From contig CAMCEM010000019.1 of assembly GCA_945873755.1 (NCBI GenBank), forward strand, positions 1 to 32,650: a DNA stretch of 32,650 bases, given 5' to 3'. The notes below the pieces were generated by a model. The model did no database searches. It saw only the letters and a list, made by a program, of their open reading frames with translations, and was not told the DNA's origin. Positions 6,868-15,489 of the stretch are shown piece after piece. The DNA comes from Chitinophaga pinensis (GTDB lineage Bacteria; Bacteroidota; Bacteroidia; UKL13-3). A program made the translations under genes and the position numbers. The stretch's first letter is position 1. Each line of letters opens with the position of its first letter.

Positions 6868-8019
6868 TTATTCAGCAATAGTCTCTTTTTCAAAAACACG
6901 TTTGGTGCCTTGGTACATTTCGTATTGATGAAACTTACATTCTAATGGACCATTAAAAACCAATAACCGTTGAGAAGTTTTTAACCTGATACTTTTCATT
7001 GCTTCTTGGTTCGATGATAAAACCCAAGCTTGCCAACCTGAAAAATCTTTTTTGAATTTATCGCCAATCATTTTGTAAAACTCGGCTGCTTCTTCAAGCG
7101 CCAATCGCTCGCCATAAGGCGGATTCATTATTAAACAACCTCTTTCTGCATTGGGTTTCAAATTTTCAAAAGGTGTTTTATCTAATTTTATTACACCTGT
7201 TAAACCCGCTTTATCCACGTTCGATTTAGCTATTTCCAGCGTATCCCATGAAATATCAGATCCATTTATAGTTAATTTAATATTTTTTATTCCTGCTTTT
7301 CCTTCTTCTTTAACTTCCTGCCATAGCTTGTGGTCATAATCTAACCACGACTGAAAACCAAAGCGTTTGCGCAAATAATTAGCTGGAATATTTTTAGCCA
7401 TCATAGCAGCTTCAATTAAAATAGTTCCGCTACCACACATGCCATCCATTAAAGGTTCTGAACCGTTCCAACCCGTCATTTTTACAATGGCAGCAGCAGT
7501 TACTTCATTTAAAGGTGCTTTGTTTGCATCTTCGCGGTAACCCCTGCGGTGTAACGAATCGTTACTCGAGTCGAGTGACAGCGTAGCACTGTCTTGAAAA
7601 ATATGTAAGTTTAAACGTAAATCTGGATTAATAATATCAACATTTGGGCGCTTATTAAACTTAGTTCTAAATTGGTCAACTATGGCATCTTTTGCCTTTA
7701 AGGCAATGTATTGGGAATGGTTAAAAAAATCGGAACGAAGCAAACCATCAATAGCCAACGAACCATCAATACTCATAAAAGTACTCCAGTCAATAGTGCC
7801 AATTGCATCATACAATTCTCGGTCGTTTTTAGCTTTAAAACTATAAAAAGGCAATAAAATTTTTAACGCCAAACGCGAATGTAAGTTCACTTTATACATC
7901 AATCGTTTATCGCCATCGAAACTAACGGCTCTTTTTAAACGTTGGGTATTTGTTGCTCCTAGTTCTTGTAATTCTTTTTCTAGTAAAGGTTCTAAACCTT
8001 GTTGTGTTTTGGCAATCAT
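6868..8019 (-). CDS. THUMP-domain class I SAM-dependent RNA methyltransferase
   Basis: This 383-aa protein begins at ATG 8019 (MIAKTQQGLEPLLEKEL). A 10-codon extension exists only through a TTG at 8049 and is less likely. The N-terminal ferredoxin-like/THUMP region (about 1-155) binds RNA. The Rossmann methyltransferase domain follows, with motif I MDGMCGSGT (about 191-199) and motif IV NPPYGERL (299-306). The NPPY signature is typical of methylation of exocyclic amino groups. The architecture matches the RlmL N-terminal half / YpsC group that makes m2G in 23S rRNA. I infer a 23S rRNA guanine-N2 methyltransferase, but the exact position cannot be read from sequence. It stands alone, with the nucleotidyltransferase pair upstream on the same strand. 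Confidence 0.88.
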   Translation of the reverse strand: MIAKTQQGLEPLLEKELQELGATNTQRLKRAVSFDGDKRLMYKVNLHSRLALKILLPFYSFKAKNDRELYDAIGTIDWSTFMSIDGSLAIDGLLRSDFFNHSQYIALKAKDAIVDQFRTKFNKRPNVDIINPDLRLNLHIFQDSATLSLDSSNDSLHRRGYREDANKAPLNEVTAAAIVKMTGWNGSEPLMDGMCGSGTILIEAAMMAKNIPANYLRKRFGFQSWLDYDHKLWQEVKEEGKAGIKNIKLTINGSDISWDTLEIAKSNVDKAGLTGVIKLDKTPFENLKPNAERGCLIMNPPYGERLALEEAAEFYKMIGDKFKKDFSGWQAWVLSSNQEAMKSIRLKTSQRLLVFNGPLECKFHQYEMYQGTKRVFEKETIAE

Positions 8020-8161
8020 TTTAAATTGCCCTGTAGTAATGTTTTTCAAAATATTTTTATTTTTAAATAACTACTAACTCCTATAAATAGCTAGTAATAA
8101 GCTTAAAGTAATTTTTTTAAGCATGCAATAATAACTAAAATTTATTGGAGGAGACGAAATA

Positions 8162-8632
8162 TTATTTTTTAAAGGACTGTATTTTCTGAAGTTCCTCTAC
8201 ATCCAACTTATCTTTGGTTCTATTATTTCCAATTTTAGATAACACCAAATGATTTATATGTATAAAAGGTATTTTTACATTTTCAATTTCAGCAATTACT
8301 TTTTCTTTATCAGCTGTTTCATAATCAACAACTGCCACTTTTGTTAACACATCAACTTTGTAGGGAACTTCCCAAAAATTAAAAGCTAATGCATTAGTAA
8401 AATCCATTTTACCTATGGTGTTCAAATCATCCTTATTGAATCCCATCTCAATCAGCACTTTTATCATCTTATCTCTATTTTCGTTAGAGGGTTTCACCCA
8501 TAAATCCATATCACCAGTCGTTCGGTTGTAACCATGAAAATTTACTGCATAGCCACCAATCAATATAAAAGAAACATCGCCCTTTATTAGATTTTGGATT
8601 AATAAAAGATGCTTATCTAAAAAAATATTCAT
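8162..8632 (-). CDS. Nucleotidyltransferase-fold protein
   Basis: This 156-aa protein has the minimal DNA polymerase beta-type nucleotidyltransferase core: FILIGGYAVNFHGYNR (G26-G27), then TGDMDLWV (D41-x-D43, the metal-binding pair). A possible third acid lies in YKVDVLTK. This layout is common in DUF6036/AbiEii-like and MNT-type proteins, some of which are toxins or antitoxins that transfer nucleotides to RNA or protein. Its ATG overlaps the stop of the 66-aa gene as ATGA (8629-8632), so the two are co-transcribed and probably translationally coupled. There are no membrane segments. The fold is well supported; a toxin-antitoxin role is inference from gene arrangement. Confidence 0.75.
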   Translation of the reverse strand: MNIFLDKHLLLIQNLIKGDVSFILIGGYAVNFHGYNRTTGDMDLWVKPSNENRDKMIKVLIEMGFNKDDLNTIGKMDFTNALAFNFWEVPYKVDVLTKVAVVDYETADKEKVIAEIENVKIPFIHINHLVLSKIGNNRTKDKLDVEELQKIQSFKK

Positions 8633-8829
8633 AGATATTTACAATTAATTCTATTTGAAAAAACAGGTTTATAGTTCTTCAAATCATACGTCTGAACAAT
8701 CATTTCATGTAAATGAATAAGCCTTTGAATAGGTGAAATACTTGCCCAATATGCCCTCATACTATCCTCTTGCTCTTCTAAAGTGGATATGATAATCCTA
8801 TTGGTTTTTTCATTTAATGCATTTTCCAT
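8629..8829 (-). CDS. Small hypothetical protein coupled to the nucleotidyltransferase
   Basis: This 66-aa protein starts at ATG 8829 and overlaps the nucleotidyltransferase start by 4 bp. It is charged and helix-rich in the middle (STLEEQEDSMRAYWASISPI, then QRLIHLHEMIVQTYDLKNY). There is no signal peptide or recognisable DNA-binding motif. I do not recognise its family. It is too short to be a complete HEPN domain. Its tight coupling and small size suggest a partner protein of the downstream enzyme, possibly a regulator or the other half of a two-gene module. Confidence 0.7.
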   Translation of the reverse strand: MENALNEKTNRIIISTLEEQEDSMRAYWASISPIQRLIHLHEMIVQTYDLKNYKPVFSNRINCKYL

Positions 8830-8956
8830 TTCTAATTGTTTTTAACAAAAGTAAACAATGCACTAGATATTTCATTTAATAAAACGATAACTTTTAATAG
8901 AATAACTGTAAAATTGATAAAACTTTCTGTTCTTTTGCTCGCAAACCCAAAATATA

Positions 8957-9067
8957 ATGAAAGCATTTTACACCATACTACTTTTAACACTTTCAAATAC
9001 CTTTATGACCTTTGCTTGGTATGGTCATTTAAAATTTAGCAAAATAGTATGGATAAAAATCTTTTAG
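8957..9067 (+). pseudogene. Truncated DUF486 (DMT-family) membrane protein gene
   Basis: A 36-codon frame from ATG 8957 to TAG 9065-9067 reads MKAFYTILLLTLSNTFMTFA followed by WYGHLKFSKIVW. The MTFAWYGHLKF signature marks the N-terminus of the DUF486 small membrane proteins, which are normally about 110 residues with four membrane helices. Here the match stops after the first helix and the rest of the gene is absent downstream, where the SDR gene begins about 100 bp later. It is a decayed remnant. The rest of 8830-9170 holds only AT-rich spacer with an imperfect hairpin at about 9080-9117. Confidence 0.75.
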
Positions 9068-9170
9068 CATATTTATTTTCCAAATTATAAAATTATCTTT
9101 TCAATCTTATAATTTTGGTAAACTATTAAATCTAAAAATCATTCAATCAAAAAATCTTTAAATTTCATAC

Positions 9171-9872
9171 ATGAATTTACAAAACAAAATAGCGGTTGTT
9201 ACTGGTGTTAGCAAGGGAATTGGCAAAGCAGTTTGCCTGCAATTATTGGCAAATGAAGCTAAAGTATTTGGCCTAGGCCGAAATAATAACGATATTTCAA
9301 ATCCAAATTATACATTTATCCATTGCGATGTTCGCAGTTTCGAATCGGTGCAAAATGCTTTTTCACAGATTTTTGCTGCAAGCAACCAAACAATAGATAT
9401 TTTGATTAACAATGCAGGTTTGGGCTATTTTGGTTTTTTGGAAGACATGCCTGTAGAACAATTTCATGAAATGCAGGAAACCAATGTTAACGGCATATTT
9501 TATTGCTGTAAAATGGCTCTACCCAAAATGAAAGAAAAGGAAACGGGGCATATTGTCAATATTGCATCTACGGCTGCATTAGAAGGAATGGCACAAGTGG
9601 CAGGTTATTGCGCTAGCAAATGGGCAGTAAAAGGTTTAAGTGAATCGTTATTTAGAGAAGTAAGAGATTTTAAAATAAAAGTTACTTGCATTTATCCTGG
9701 TTCAACCAAAACCGATTTTTTTAGAAATAGCCCCGGAGTTAAACCCCACGATTATATGCTAATGCCAGAAGATGTAGCGGCAAATATTATTTATGCTTTA
9801 CAAACACCTGATAATTTTCATACAGTTAATTTAGAAATTAGACCTTTGCAACCCAAAGGACCAAAAAAATAA
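9171..9872 (+). CDS. Short-chain dehydrogenase/reductase (SDR) family oxidoreductase
   Basis: This 233-aa protein is a classical SDR. The NAD(P)-binding motif is TGVSKGIG (residues 11-18), NNAG is at 80-83, the catalytic Ser is S133 in NIAST, and the YxxxK pair is Y146/K150 in YCASKWAVKG. PGSTKTDF (about 176-183) is the segment after the active site that follows the cofactor. R37 in LGRNNN may favour NADPH. The length is typical of cytoplasmic SDRs acting on 3-oxoacyl or sepiapterin-like substrates, but the substrate cannot be assigned. A TAATTTTG box (9110-9117) lies upstream. Confidence 0.9.
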   Translation: MNLQNKIAVVTGVSKGIGKAVCLQLLANEAKVFGLGRNNNDISNPNYTFIHCDVRSFESVQNAFSQIFAASNQTIDILINNAGLGYFGFLEDMPVEQFHEMQETNVNGIFYCCKMALPKMKEKETGHIVNIASTAALEGMAQVAGYCASKWAVKGLSESLFREVRDFKIKVTCIYPGSTKTDFFRNSPGVKPHDYMLMPEDVAANIIYALQTPDNFHTVNLEIRPLQPKGPKK

Positions 9873-9932
9873 ACTATTGAAAAAATGTTAAACAAAATTG
9901 CAAAATAAATAGGCTACTATTCTGTTAAACAT

Positions 9933-9943
9933 TATTTTCGCAC
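9933..9943 (+). promoter_or_regulatory. Candidate -7 promoter box upstream of GSIII (TATTTTCGCAC)
   Basis: TATTTTCG is one base from the Bacteroidota -7 consensus TAnnTTTG and lies 17 nt before the ATG at 9960. The same 11-mer occurs upstream of the pyrophosphatase gene at 28030. There is no clear -33 TTG. Confidence 0.35.
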
Positions 9944-9959
9944 CAAAAATTTACGAAAA

Positions 9960-12149
9960 ATGCCAACTTTACGTTTTAATGCCCTAAAAACTGCTTTAAG
10001 CAGGAATCCAGTTATTACCAAAGCCCCTTCTGACAAAGTATCAGATTTTTACAATAGCAATGTATTTAACGACAGTGCCATGAAAAACTTTTTAAGCAAA
10101 GAAGCATACGAAGCGGTTTCAAGAGCAGTAAAAATGGGGGAGAAAATTGACCGTAGCCATGCTGATGCAGTAGCTTCAGGAATGAAAAATTGGGCTATGA
10201 GCAGAGGAGTTTCACATTACACCCATTGGTTTCAGCCATTAACTGGAGCCACTGCCGAAAAGCATGATGCATTTTTTGAACCAACAGAAGATGGCCGTTC
10301 TATGGAAAAATTTTCGGGCGGAGCATTGGTTCAGCAAGAGCCAGATGCCAGTAGTTTTCCAAATGGAGGTATAAGAAATACTTTTGAAGCTAGAGGCTAC
10401 ACCGCTTGGGATCCTTCATCACCAGCTTTTATAATGGAGGAAAGCAATGGCAAAACATTATGTATTCCTACAATTTTTGTTTCATACACCGGTGAGGCTT
10501 TAGATTTTAAGGCACCATTATTAAAAGCATTACATGCTGTTGAAAAATCGGTTGTAAGTGTTTGTGCTGATTACTTTGATAATAATGTAACCAAATCATC
10601 AGTAAGTTTAGGTATAGAGCAAGAATATTTTTTAATTGATGCAGCAATGTTTTATGCTCGTCCTGATTTAATGTTAACTGGCCGTACTTTATTAGGCCAT
10701 GCTCCCGAAAAAGGACAACAATTAGAAGATCATTACTTTGGTTCAATTCCTCCAAGAATCCACGATTTTATGGTTGATTATGAAACTGAAGCATACAAAT
10801 TAGGAATCCCATTAAAAACCCGTCACAATGAAGTGGCACCAGGCCAATTCGAGTGTGCTCCAAATTTTGAAGAAGCTAATTTAGCCGTTGACCATAACCA
10901 ATTGTTAATGGATTTGATGGAAAAAGTGAGTCAACGCCATGGTTTAAAAGTATTATTGCACGAAAAACCATTTGCTGGAGTTAACGGAAGCGGAAAACAC
11001 AATAACTGGAGTTTAATTACAAACACTGGTGTAAATTTATTGGCTCCTACCAAAAATCCAGAAACCAATTTACAATTCCTTACTTTTTTTGTCAACGTAA
11101 TTAAGGCCGTTAGTGATAATGCTGATTTATTGCGTGCTTCTATTGCAACTGCTAGCAACGACCATCGTTTAGGTGCAAACGAAGCTCCACCAGCAATTAT
11201 GAGTATTTTTATTGGAAGTCAAATGACTAATGTATTAGATTCAATTTTAAACGATAAATCAAGTGCTAAGGTTAATACAAAATCAAAACAAGCCATCAAT
11301 GTTATCAAAATTCCTGATATTTTACTAGATAATACCGATAGAAACCGTACTTCACCTTTTGCATTTACTGGAAATAAATTTGAATTTAGAGCTGTTGGTT
11401 CAAGTGCTAATTGCGCCAATGCAATGATTGTGTTAAACACAGTAATGGCTGACCAATTAAACAAATTTAAAACTGAAGTTGACGCTTTAATTAAAAAAGG
11501 AAAAAAGAAAGAAGAAGCAATTTTATCTGTTTTAAAAACATACTATAAAACTTCAAAAAATATATTATTTGAAGGTAATGGCTATAGCGATGAGTGGGTG
11601 AAAGAAGCTGAAAAACGCGGATTATCAAATGTAAAAACAACACCCGAAGCATTAAATGCTTACATTACTAAAGAATCGGCTGATTTATTTACTAGAAATA
11701 ATATTTTTAGTAAAATAGAGTTAGAAGCACGTTATGAAATTATGCAAGAATTATATGTTAAAAAAATTGACATAGAAGCAAAAACATTGTCACAACTTGC
11801 AACTTCGCATGTAATTCCAGCAGCAGTTGAATACCAAAGTAAATTAGCAATAAATGTACAAGCATTAAAAGGAGCAGGTTTAAATAAAACCAGTTACGAA
11901 ACTCAGTTAAAAACAATTGAATCTATATCGAAGCACATTAAAACTATTAGTGATAATGTAGATAAAATAATTGCAGAAACTGAAAAAGCCCACCATGCAG
12001 CTAATACTCATAAAGCAGCATTGGCATTTTGCCACAAAGTTAAACCTTTGTTCGATAATGTTCGTGGTGCAAGCGATTCGTTAGAGTTTATAGTTGACGA
12101 TACTTTATGGCAATTACCTAAATACCGCGAAATGTTATTTATTAAATAA
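9960..12149 (+). CDS. glnN: Glutamine synthetase type III
   Basis: This 729-aa protein makes glutamine from glutamate, ammonia and ATP; it is the long GSIII form common in Bacteroidota. The N-terminal signature HYTHWFQPLTG (about residue 86) is specific to GSIII. The catalytic domain has the Glu-rich metal motif IEQEYFLID (about 218-226), VNGSGKHNNWSL (about 341-352, ammonium/glutamate site region) and RTSPFAFTGNKFEFRAVGSS (about 461-480, ATP site). The helical C-terminal region (about 560-729) is the GSIII-specific extension. It is full length with an ATG start. No PII or amt gene lies beside it. A promoter-like box lies upstream and a strong terminator follows, so it is probably transcribed alone. 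Confidence 0.96.
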   Translation: MPTLRFNALKTALSRNPVITKAPSDKVSDFYNSNVFNDSAMKNFLSKEAYEAVSRAVKMGEKIDRSHADAVASGMKNWAMSRGVSHYTHWFQPLTGATAEKHDAFFEPTEDGRSMEKFSGGALVQQEPDASSFPNGGIRNTFEARGYTAWDPSSPAFIMEESNGKTLCIPTIFVSYTGEALDFKAPLLKALHAVEKSVVSVCADYFDNNVTKSSVSLGIEQEYFLIDAAMFYARPDLMLTGRTLLGHAPEKGQQLEDHYFGSIPPRIHDFMVDYETEAYKLGIPLKTRHNEVAPGQFECAPNFEEANLAVDHNQLLMDLMEKVSQRHGLKVLLHEKPFAGVNGSGKHNNWSLITNTGVNLLAPTKNPETNLQFLTFFVNVIKAVSDNADLLRASIATASNDHRLGANEAPPAIMSIFIGSQMTNVLDSILNDKSSAKVNTKSKQAINVIKIPDILLDNTDRNRTSPFAFTGNKFEFRAVGSSANCANAMIVLNTVMADQLNKFKTEVDALIKKGKKKEEAILSVLKTYYKTSKNILFEGNGYSDEWVKEAEKRGLSNVKTTPEALNAYITKESADLFTRNNIFSKIELEARYEIMQELYVKKIDIEAKTLSQLATSHVIPAAVEYQSKLAINVQALKGAGLNKTSYETQLKTIESISKHIKTISDNVDKIIAETEKAHHAANTHKAALAFCHKVKPLFDNVRGASDSLEFIVDDTLWQLPKYREMLFIK

Positions 12150-12173
12150 AATTTAGAAAAAAATGCTTTAAAA

Positions 12174-12208
12174 AAAACCAATCAAATTTACATTGATTGG
12201 TTTTTTTT
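12174..12208 (+). terminator. Rho-independent terminator after GSIII
   Basis: AACCAATCAA (12176-12185) pairs perfectly with TTGATTGGTT (12193-12202) around a 7-nt loop, with a T run to 12208. Confidence 0.88.
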
Positions 12209-12326
12209 ATTTAAATGTATTCATATTTAGGCATTTAAAAAAAATAAAATACCTAAAAAAAACATTGTTTAATAAGCTAAAAAACATAAAATTGCGTTTG
12301 TTCTATTTAAACTCAAAAATTTGCAC

Positions 12327-14441
12327 ATGAAAAAAAATTACTTGATAAAATTTACTGGAATTGTTTTAACAATATCTTTACTGTTTTTTGCTTGTAAAGG
12401 TGGTGGAGGAAACATTAATGATGCCCGAAAGAAATTTAAAGAATTTGAATATGCAGCTGCCGCTGATGTTTATAAAAAAGTTTATGGAACAACTAAAAAC
12501 AAAGACATAAAAAAAGAAGCCGCATTTTTTGCAGCTGAGTGTTATCGTTTATCGAACAATTGGACTGCTGCTGAAAGTTGGTATACCAAGGCAGTTCAGC
12601 AAGACCCTACCAACGCGGAAGCAAAATTTCGTCAGATACAGGCCTTGAAATTTTCAGAAAAATATGTTGAATCTATAACTGAAGCCAATAAATACAAAAA
12701 ATCAGTTGGCTCCGATCCTAAAATAGATTTAGAAGATTGTGGTAGCACCAGCGCCCAAAAATGGAAATCAGAAAAAACCAGGTACCTGGTTGAAAATGTG
12801 GCTAAGTTAAACACTAAATGGAGCGATTTTGCCCCAATGTATTACAGAAAAGATCAATTGATGTTTTCGAGCGATAGATTTGAAGTTGGAGTTAGAGGAA
12901 AAGATAAATATGGTTGGTTTAATAATGGATTTTGCGATGTTTATACAACTACTTTAAAATTAAACAAAAAAAATAAAGACATTATTGAAAACTACAGCTT
13001 GCCTGCGTTAACCGATAAAAAAAGTATTAATGGAAAATGGAATGATGGTTCAGTTTGTTTTGATGCTAAATTTACTACAATGTATGTTACAAAATGTAAC
13101 TATGGAGAGAAAAATGATGGCAAGGGTGCACATTGCAGAATTTATGAATCGAAATTATCAGGAACAGAATGGAGCGAACCAGTTCCACTTCCTTTTAGCA
13201 CCGATTCTTTCGATTGTGGCCATCCATATTTAAGCAAAGATGGTACAACTCTATATTTTTCGAGTAATATGCCAGGTAGTATTGAAAAAGCAGTATCAAG
13301 TGCCGAAAATCCTGATGGAACTATACTAAGTAAAGATTTATATAGTGTGAGCTATAGTAAAAGAGGAAATGCATGGGGCGATCCAGTAAACTTAGGCCCA
13401 AGTATCAATACAGATGGTGACGAAGCTTTCCCTTTTTTACACGATGATGGAACATTATATTTTGCATCGAATGGCCGATGTGGAATGGGTGGATACGACA
13501 TATTTTTTGCAAAAGGCCAAGCTGCAGATTGGAGTGATCCAATAAACATGAAAGCACCTATCAACTCTGGTGGTGATGACTTTGCTATCATTGTTTCTAA
13601 AGATAAAGAGACTGGCTTTTTCTCTTCAAACAGATTAAATGGAAAAGGAAGTGATGACATTTATAGATTCACAAAAACACCATTAATATTTACTTTAAGT
13701 GGCGTTGCCCGCGATGTTAAAACACGAGAAATATTAAAAAATACAGTTATTCAATTTACAAATAGTTCTGATACAATTAAATTAACAGTTAGAACAGATG
13801 CTGCTGGCTCATACAGAATACCATTACGTGCTGGAACTGATTATGATTTATATGGCTCAAAAGCACTTTATTACGATAGTAAAATATACTCACAAACAAC
13901 CAAAGGATTAGAGGTATCTACCGATTTAATTCAAGATTTAGAATTAAGACCAATAGATTTGGAAACTTTTACAGTAAAAGGAATTTTTTATGGCTTAGAC
14001 AGTGCTGATATTAGACCTCGTTCCGCAGAAATTTTAGACTCATTGGTATTGATTATGAACAAATATCCAATGTTAAAATTTGAATTGGGTTCACATACCG
14101 ATTGTAGAGCAGATTCATTTTATAATATAAAATTATCGCAAAGGAGGGCCGATTCGTGTGTAGGTTATTTAATAAGCCATGGAGTTGATTCAATGAGGTT
14201 AGTTTCGAGAGGTTATGGAGAAAATGAATTAGAAATTAAAGAATGTGCTTGTGAAGGGCCTAATGAAAGAGCTCAAGGACAAAGATGTACCGAAGACCAA
14301 CACCAACAAAATAGACGAACAACAGTAAAAGTAATTGATACCAATTATAACCCACCAGTAAAAACTAAAGATCCTAATGAGCCAATTAAATTAGGCCCTG
14401 GACAAAGAGTGAGGCCTGGTTCTCAACCTCCGAGAAGGTAA
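12327..14441 (+). CDS. porE: PorE-like OmpA-family lipoprotein (T9SS-associated)
   Basis: This 704-aa protein starts at the ATG at 12327; the frame is open to a TTG two codons earlier, which is unlikely. It has a lipoprotein signal peptide with lipobox LFFAC (Cys23). Next come TPR-like helices (about 30-105, ARKKFKEFEYAAAADVYKKV), a PD40/WD40-like beta-propeller (about 165-450, repeats such as PYLSKDGTTLYFSSN and FPFLHDDGTLYFASN), a carboxypeptidase-regulatory-like fold (about 455-545), and an OmpA peptidoglycan-binding domain (about 550-670, YGLDSADIRPRSAEIL then LGSHTDCRADSFYNIKLSQR). This order is that of PorE, the T9SS subunit that anchors the PorKN-linked machinery to peptidoglycan. Bacteroidota carry several paralogues of this type, so the symbol is tentative. 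The Pro/Arg-rich end (PGSQPPRR) is unstructured. Confidence 0.85.
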   Translation: MKKNYLIKFTGIVLTISLLFFACKGGGGNINDARKKFKEFEYAAAADVYKKVYGTTKNKDIKKEAAFFAAECYRLSNNWTAAESWYTKAVQQDPTNAEAKFRQIQALKFSEKYVESITEANKYKKSVGSDPKIDLEDCGSTSAQKWKSEKTRYLVENVAKLNTKWSDFAPMYYRKDQLMFSSDRFEVGVRGKDKYGWFNNGFCDVYTTTLKLNKKNKDIIENYSLPALTDKKSINGKWNDGSVCFDAKFTTMYVTKCNYGEKNDGKGAHCRIYESKLSGTEWSEPVPLPFSTDSFDCGHPYLSKDGTTLYFSSNMPGSIEKAVSSAENPDGTILSKDLYSVSYSKRGNAWGDPVNLGPSINTDGDEAFPFLHDDGTLYFASNGRCGMGGYDIFFAKGQAADWSDPINMKAPINSGGDDFAIIVSKDKETGFFSSNRLNGKGSDDIYRFTKTPLIFTLSGVARDVKTREILKNTVIQFTNSSDTIKLTVRTDAAGSYRIPLRAGTDYDLYGSKALYYDSKIYSQTTKGLEVSTDLIQDLELRPIDLETFTVKGIFYGLDSADIRPRSAEILDSLVLIMNKYPMLKFELGSHTDCRADSFYNIKLSQRRADSCVGYLISHGVDSMRLVSRGYGENELEIKECACEGPNERAQGQRCTEDQHQQNRRTTVKVIDTNYNPPVKTKDPNEPIKLGPGQRVRPGSQPPRR

Positions 14442-14450
14442 TACATCAAA

Positions 14451-14487
14451 AAAACCGATAGCTAAAAATTAGTTATCGGTTTTTTTA
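14451..14487. terminator. Rho-independent terminator between convergent genes
   Basis: AACCGATAGCT (14453-14463) pairs with AGTTATCGGTT (14471-14481) with one wobble, flanked by an A run and a T run. It lies between the PorE-like gene and the convergent HIT gene. Confidence 0.88.
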
Positions 14488-14505
14488 TTACAATATATTA
14501 GTTTT

Positions 14506-14898
14506 TTATAAAAAGCTTGCAATTGATGATGCAATTTCTTCAAATTCCTCTTTAGTAAAATGGATTTTTTTATTAGTAAAATTCATATCATTTACTCCAT
14601 TTATTGGAATTAAATGGATATGAGTATGAGGAACTTCTAAACCTATTACCGTTACTCCAATTCTTTCACAAGGAATTGCTTTTTTTAATGCAATAGCAAT
14701 GTTTTTAGCAAAAAGCTGAAATTCAATGTATGTTTCTTCTTCTAAATCAAAAATATAATCAACTTCAATTTTAGGCACTACTAATACATGCCCTTTTGCC
14801 AATGGATTAATGTCAAGAAAAGCAAAGCAAGTTTCAGATTCAGCAACTTTATAACAAGGAATTTCTCCAGTTATAATTCTTGAAAAAATACTTGCCAT
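14506..14898 (-). CDS. HIT family protein
   Basis: This 130-aa protein is of the histidine triad (HIT/Hint) group of nucleotide hydrolases acting on purine nucleoside phosphoramidates and similar compounds in the cytoplasm. The diagnostic HxHxH triad is HTHIHLIPI at residues 91-99 (H91, H93, H95). The N-terminal SIFSRIITGEIPCYKV and AFLDINPLAKGHVLVVPK are standard. The length is normal. It starts 1 bp after the greA stop codon, so the two form one operon, an arrangement I know as common in Bacteroidota. Physiological substrate unknown. Confidence 0.93.
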   Translation of the reverse strand: MASIFSRIITGEIPCYKVAESETCFAFLDINPLAKGHVLVVPKIEVDYIFDLEEETYIEFQLFAKNIAIALKKAIPCERIGVTVIGLEVPHTHIHLIPINGVNDMNFTNKKIHFTKEEFEEIASSIASFL

Positions 14899-14899
14899 T

Positions 14900-15400
14900 T
14901 TAACTAAATGAAATATTTAATATTTCTAATTTTATTGTACCAGCAGGTGCTGCTATTTCAGCAATTTCACCTAGTTTTTTTCCAAGTAAACCAGCTCCTA
15001 TTGGCGATTTTGCTGATATTTTACCAATTTTAAAATCTGCTTCATTCTCAGAAACAATTGTATAAGTAAACTCTTTTTTTACATTGTGATTCAAAACTAA
15101 AACTTTGCTTAAAAGCATAACTTTACTATTGTCTAACTTACTTTCATCAATAATTCTGCTTATAGCTAACAAAGATTCAACTTGAGAAATTTTAGTTTCT
15201 AAATGTCCTTGATCTTCTTTGGCTGCATGGTATTCAGCATTTTCACTTAAATCTCCTTTATCTCTTGCATCAGCAATTTGTTTTGAAATAAAAGGGCGTT
15301 TTACAAACTTTAAATCATGAAGTTCATTTTGTAATCTTTCAAAACCTTCTTTCGATAAGTAATTTAAAGGTTGTGATGGAGGTAAAGTTTTTTTTGCCAT
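14900..15400 (-). CDS. greA: Transcription elongation factor GreA
   Basis: This 166-aa protein starts at ATG 15400 (MAKKTLPPSQ); an earlier TTG (15418) is unlikely. GreA enters the RNA polymerase secondary channel and stimulates cleavage of backtracked transcripts. The N-terminal coiled coil spans about residues 15-85 and bears the acidic tip in ARDKGDLSENAEYHAAKEDQ (D50, E53). The C-terminal FKBP-like domain (about 90-166) includes ISAKSPIGAGLLGKKLGE. The length is that of the family plus a short N-terminal extension. It is followed directly by the HIT gene. Confidence 0.94.
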   Translation of the reverse strand: MAKKTLPPSQPLNYLSKEGFERLQNELHDLKFVKRPFISKQIADARDKGDLSENAEYHAAKEDQGHLETKISQVESLLAISRIIDESKLDNSKVMLLSKVLVLNHNVKKEFTYTIVSENEADFKIGKISAKSPIGAGLLGKKLGEIAEIAAPAGTIKLEILNISFS

Positions 15401-15423
15401 GTTATTTTTATAATTCAATTAAA

Positions 15424-15464
15424 CTAAAAAAAGAAACGCTCGGACTAATAAATCCGAACGTTTC
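15424..15464 (-). terminator. Rho-independent terminator of the TonB-receptor operon
   Basis: GAAACG (15433-15438) pairs with CGTTTC (15459-15464) and CGGA (15441-15444) with TCCG (15453-15456) around a small internal loop. On the minus strand a T run follows (complement of the A run at about 15425-15432). It lies just downstream of the PorV/PorQ-like gene. Confidence 0.82.
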
Positions 15465-15489
15465 TTTTCAATAAACAAATATAAATTTT

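Noticed and set aside
8836-9039. 67-codon plus-strand frame
   Set aside because: No family resemblance, and it overlaps the recognisable DUF486 remnant in another frame.
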